A stretch of DNA of 20,032 nt from Acephala macrosclerotiorum (taxonomy: Eukaryota > Ascomycota > Leotiomycetes > Helotiales > Mollisiaceae), in the NCBI GenBank assembly GCA_014904845.1, contig MU119771.1, forward strand, positions 1 through 20,032, given 5' to 3'. Under the pieces are notes generated by a model that did not search any database, was not told the DNA's origin, and worked only from the letters and a program-made list of their open reading frames with translations. A program made the position numbers and the translations under genes. This document shows positions 16,476-20,032 of the stretch, in pieces. Each line of letters starts with the position of its first letter. Positions within the stretch are counted from its first letter, which is position 1.

Positions 16476-16927
16476 GAAGCACGGAGGAGATTTGTACAAT
16501 ACAGTGAAGGGTATAGCATATAGAGGGTTCTGTCACGATGGAAATGGGTCTTGTATTGACTAGGAAGGAGTCAGTCACAGAATCTTCGGCTGAATTCTTG
16601 CCAACTCGTCCAGGTGATGATGCATGTGCATTTCGTCCAGCAGGCAAGCCATTTATACATATGCCGTTTGGTAGCTTTATCGAAGTCAAGAACGACAAAA
16701 TGATATTATCTGTAAAGGGTTTATATATATCCTTCCTTTCCTGAATTATTGGGCAGGAAAGTTTGTAAATTCCACATCTAAGCCGTCTTGATATCCACCA
16801 CCACTTTATCCTCGCTCCAAGATTGATCTCTAAATCCAAGGACAATGCCATCTCCGTAACGCCATGGTTCATGACTCCGCCTATGCCAATGTCAACGCTC
16901 GCTTTATAAAATGTATGAAAGAGAAAC
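16476..16927. other. Convergent 3' intergenic region (bS16m / AVT transporter)
   Basis: About 450 bases between facing stop codons. A 163-codon reverse open frame (16459-16950) overlaps both 3' ends, has no domain and is taken as chance. Nothing else is seen. Confidence 0.5.
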
Positions 16928-18728
16928 TCAATGTCCACCACCTCCAGCAAAAAACATGTTCGTTCCTAAGCACAGAACCATGACAAATAGGCCATATATT
17001 GCCAAGGCAAGAGAAAGGTTGCGTAGTATCGCCTTTCGCCACGGTGCCCTAAGATTACTTTGGCCGAGCAGTCCCACTTCGTCCTCTTCGCCGCTGTCAT
17101 CTTCATTCTCATCCTTAGCTAGCCGCTGATGGTGGATCGAGTCTGGTGCGGAAATCTTGTAGTAGAAGAGGCCCGGAAGAATAAAGCTGATACTCGTGCT
17201 ACCCGTGCTACCGACATAGGCCAGAACTTTGTCAAGTGAGGACACTGTCATGGCTGCAATGTAGCTTAGTACAATGATAGCGGTTGTGATGATGGCGAAT
17301 CTGAGCTCGCCAATGGTATCATTTCTGGCAATAGGAGCTGGAATGCCTGTGAGTAATGGCACTGATCTTGCTGGTGAGCCATTAGGTGAGTTACGTGAGC
17401 TCTTCAAGCCATTGGGTCTCCACTTCAACACCGCATCTACTGAGGCTCGGCAGGGATGAACTTGGAGCGGATATGAGAACATAACCAAGATAACAATCGC
17501 TGCCTTGCCAATGGTGGACGCAATTGACGGGATATCTGACTGATTAGCATGACGCCACTAGGATATGAGTGATTTACTAACACATCCCAACAATATTGCC
17601 CGCAACACTGTTGCCAAATGAAAGATAGCCAGTGATTGCCACGAGGATGTATATCGAGGCAGCAGAGCCAATGCTGGCAGCAATGACGCTTGTGGTCCTT
17701 AATATCAAGTTAGTTTGGGACCTTTCGTTCTAGCTAGTGGAATAACACACCGTTTGTGAGAATTGTCGTTAATTTCATTCAGAATCGAGAACATCTGTTG
17801 CAATTAGTCTCTCAAAAGTACAGCTGTTCGATCAGCATTACTTACATTCTGATGGCAAGTGTATGCAAAGACAATAACCGGGAAGCTTTGCAGTGTTGGG
17901 ATAACGCCAGCCCATTTAATGACTCTAATCACTCCTCGATCCGCTTTCGTATCCCCTTCTGCAAAGTGATATACCACTAGGATTACTAGATATCCAATGG
18001 ATACTAAGGCTATGACACTGGTGTATTTGAGCGAATCGAGACGTCGAAGAAAGGAAAGTGGTATGACGACAAGCCTAGTCTTATTATCAGCAGATAGCAA
18101 GGATAGGGGCTATGGCTTGAAGCATACATAAACACAGTCACCCAAAAATGTCTGTCTACAAGAAATGGAATAGCGTCGGCATTCCCGTTGAAGCCTCTAA
18201 CGACACCTGGCATCAGATCTCCAATAATGATCAGGTAGCTCACTCCAACACCAAAGCATTTTATAGCAATAGCGGCATCGAATATGACAGCTGCATTCGG
18301 ATAAGTAAGTTGCGACAATGCAAAGAACGAAGAGGTGCCTCTTTCTAGGTAACGAGCGCATCGTGTTTGCAGATATAAGCCGAAGGCTGCCGTGAGACCG
18401 GACCACAATATCACGAAGGTTCCCAAAGTAATACCCATATGTGACATCGCGAGAGGCATGGCCAAAGTTCCAGCTCCGATGACTGTTGGAAGGTTAGCTA
18501 AAGCTCTGCAAAGCGCCGCGAGAGCATACTTGTATTCACAAGGTTCACACAACTGCTTATCCAAGAGGCTTGTCCTCCGAAGTTTTGGTCTTTCAATGCT
18601 CTACTAGACCGACGTCTACTCAAGATGTCAGTCCCGTTTGAAGCGCACCCAAGACTGCTTTACCTCCTCCCCCTTGATGCATCTGAGCCGTAGCCATTTG
18701 GGGCTGAGATGGAAGAATAGGAAGCCAT
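16928..18728 (-). CDS. Vacuolar amino-acid transporter, AVT5/6/7-type (AAAP / SLC38 family)
   Basis: Multi-pass membrane protein moving amino acids across the vacuolar membrane, probably as export coupled to protons as for yeast Avt5-7. Seven exons on the reverse strand: 18664-18728, 18530-18615, 18128-18482, 17846-18074, 17751-17794, 17582-17697, 16928-17535, totalling 500 aa; introns are 46-53 bp with CTGAC, CTAAC or CTAAT branches. After MASYSSISAP and a basic stretch comes SSCVNLVNTIIGAGTLAMP, the family signature in helix 1, then SHMGITLGTFVILWSGL, SQLTYPNAAVIFDAAIAIKC, GDLMPGVVRGF, SLKYTSVIALVSIGYLVILV, PVIVFAYTCHQNMFSIL, GYLSFGNSVAGNI, VMFSYPLQVHPCR, and late helices ending LGTNMFFAGGGGH. 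About 11 helices are expected. An acidic loop (KDENEDDSGEEDE) lies before the last helix. Which yeast paralogue it matches is not resolved. Confidence 0.9.
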
Positions 18729-19054
18729 TTGTTTAGAGGAACAGTTTTCGATCGATCAGGCTCGGGATTGCGCAGTCATATCGTTCGAGCGAAGAAGATT
18801 CGAAGGATTCACTCGCAGTGAGGTGCTTTGCTGGGTGTCTTTGCGCTGGAAAGCATTCGAGAGATTGGGTGCTGTCATCTAATTCTGTCGTGATGTGAGG
18901 AGAAGAGTGGATAAAGATGGGGTTCCCGTTTTAGCGCCTGATTTTGCACCAGCCACACAAGCATACGCCACACCTCCGGAAGGGGTCTGCTAATTATTGT
19001 TTACTCCTCCACATCTCTTGATCTGCTACAGGTATAATTAGATCAAAACGCACA
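18729..19054. promoter_or_regulatory. Shared divergent promoter (AVT transporter / dynactin p24)
   Basis: 326 bases separate the two starts. A GATAA core (GGATAAAG, about 18909-18916) could bind an AreA/Nit2-type nitrogen regulator, which would suit an amino-acid transporter, but one site is weak. TATAATTA lies about 20 bases before the p24 ATG. Confidence 0.4.
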
Positions 19055-19717
19055 ATGGACAACACGTTCGATAAGACGGCTACAGAGACCATTGATCTTC
19101 TCGAAGCACGACTACGGCGAATCGAGTACGCGGTTTGTAGTCAAATCAACGAAACATCAGCGTCGATTGGGAAGCCTCCAGTCGCGCAACGACTGGCTTC
19201 TTTGGAACATGGTCTGCACCAGCTTGCGTCGAAGTCAAGAGTTATTCAAGATCTCCTGCGAATACGTTTGTTGCCCGCGTCTAGTTTGCCACAAATTCTG
19301 ACTTCTGCAGACTCACGATATCCGGACCTATTCCAAGCTCCCAATGCGGACGATTTGCCCACGACTTTAGATACTGAGAGCATTCTGGCCATCGTGATGG
19401 CGTCAGCAAGCTCTTACCCATCTACTGCATCTCGTTTGACGTCTATTCTGGACGTGCCCATCCCTTCGACGGAACTCTCGACGCAGCTCATCGAATTACG
19501 GCCTCGGATCGCGAGACTCGAAGGCATCCAAGCAGCACAGAACGCAGATCTTGCAGAACTCCGGGAGAGGAGTGCGACTTTAATCCAACGATGGTATACG
19601 ATGGATGTTCTACGGGCAGGCGACAGTTTGGCAGATCTTGAGGGGAGGGTTCGACAAGCAGAGCAGCAGGTTAGGCGGGTATCTCTAGCAAGACGAGAGG
19701 ATGATGGACTCGTCTGA
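19055..19717 (+). CDS. Dynactin p24 subunit / RO-10-like nuclear distribution protein
   Basis: Single-exon 220-aa protein. It begins MDNTFDKTATETIDLLEARL RRIEYAV, the characteristic opening of the fungal dynactin p22/p24 (DCTN3) family, to which Neurospora RO-10 is related. The remainder is mostly helical with heptad patterns (ASLEHGLHQLASKSRVIQDL; LIELRPRIARLEGIQAAQNA; DSLADLEGRVRQAEQQVRRV), fitting the shoulder coiled-coil part of dynactin. Dynactin couples dynein to cargo and is needed for nuclear migration in hyphae. No Cys-rich or catalytic motif is present. The family call rests mainly on the N-terminus; the identity with RO-10 is from memory. Confidence 0.7.
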   Translation: MDNTFDKTATETIDLLEARLRRIEYAVCSQINETSASIGKPPVAQRLASLEHGLHQLASKSRVIQDLLRIRLLPASSLPQILTSADSRYPDLFQAPNADDLPTTLDTESILAIVMASASSYPSTASRLTSILDVPIPSTELSTQLIELRPRIARLEGIQAAQNADLAELRERSATLIQRWYTMDVLRAGDSLADLEGRVRQAEQQVRRVSLARREDDGLV

Positions 19718-19727
19718 GACTGCAATA

Positions 19728-19908
19728 TCATCGTGCAGGATTTACGAAAGATTTCATTTTTCTCGATGCCAAGAGAAGGAGTGAGCTTCCTTGAGGTTTA
19801 TCGCGGTAAAGAACGTAACATCCCCAGATGGAAACGGCAATAATACATATTATGACGACACCGAGGACCAACTTTTTGAACACGAAGGGCTCTGTTGGGG
19901 CTGGGGTG
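19728..19908 (-). CDS. Possible C-terminal exon of a small single-pass membrane protein
   Basis: The reverse strand is open from a likely acceptor (CCACAG, 19909-19914) to TGA at 19728-19730. It reads TPAPTEPFVFKK, then a strong transmembrane segment LVLGVVIICIIAVSIWGCYV, then a basic tail. No ATG is available in this frame, so an upstream exon nearer to or beyond the window edge would be needed. It faces the dynactin gene with only 10 bases between stop codons. The family is not recognised and chance hydrophobicity cannot be excluded. Confidence 0.3.
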
Positions 19909-20032
19909 CTGTGGACTTTACTTTCGATGAGTTGGTGCAACAGGGGATGTCAGAATTCCGTGCGCACCCCTAAAAATTAGACGAAAACACACCAAAAACT
20001 ACCTACTTTATAAAATTATAATAAATTGACTA

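Noticed and set aside
16459..16950. Reverse open frame of 163 codons
   Set aside because: Bridges two 3' ends, no recognisable sequence, no splice signals; taken as chance.
1..20032. CRISPR arrays, operons or bacterial signals
   Set aside because: None seen; introns and gene families show a fungal nuclear genome.

Overview
The window reads as nuclear DNA of a filamentous ascomycete (Pezizomycotina). The signs are short GT-AG introns (about 46-97 bp) with CTRAY-type branch points, a heterokaryon-incompatibility (HET) gene, fungal vacuolar amino-acid transporter and dynactin p24 genes, and an extremely AT-rich block of the kind left by repeat-induced point mutation (RIP). The class is not certain; Leotiomycetes would fit but I cannot prove it.

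The left part (1 to about 11.5 kb) is accessory and decaying. It starts with an almost pure A/T block (1-480) with a sharp edge. Next come a reverse-strand HET-domain pseudogene (497-2573) with a frameshift and one or two in-frame stops, a 263-bp miniature inverted-repeat element (3016-3278), a small reverse-strand Cys-rich gene (3466-3768) and a 15-bp minisatellite (4600-4694). Then follows a large composite locus (5025-9488, with remnants to about 9870). Its order is C2H2 zinc fingers, low-complexity linker, Ser/Thr kinase, the entry segment of a fungal NACHT ATPase with a worn Walker A, and TPR repeats. Two lesions break the zinc-finger half, while the kinase half is one open frame of about 870 codons. 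The kinase N-lobe contains an in-frame piece of about 36 residues that looks like a HET domain, placed between the Gly loop and the VAIK-type lysine. This is the most unusual feature in the window. A small secreted Cys-rich protein gene (10642-11485) closes the accessory part.

The right part (12 to 20 kb) is ordinary housekeeping, with intact multi-exon genes. mccA (+, biotin-containing alpha subunit of 3-methylcrotonyl-CoA carboxylase, leucine breakdown) converges on an NAD(P)H-hydrate epimerase gene (-). The epimerase gene shares a 246-bp divergent promoter with the mitochondrial ribosomal protein bS16m gene (+). bS16m converges on an AVT5/6/7-type vacuolar amino-acid transporter (-), which is divergent from a dynactin p24/RO-10-like gene (+). 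A possible membrane-protein exon (-) lies at the right edge.

The composite locus and the HET pseudogene both carry modules of fungal non-self recognition (HET, NACHT, kinase, TPR). The left part is therefore best read as a worn allorecognition or NLR-type neighbourhood beside RIP-like DNA, next to a conserved core block. All exon joins and family calls come from reading the sequence by eye; no searches were run.
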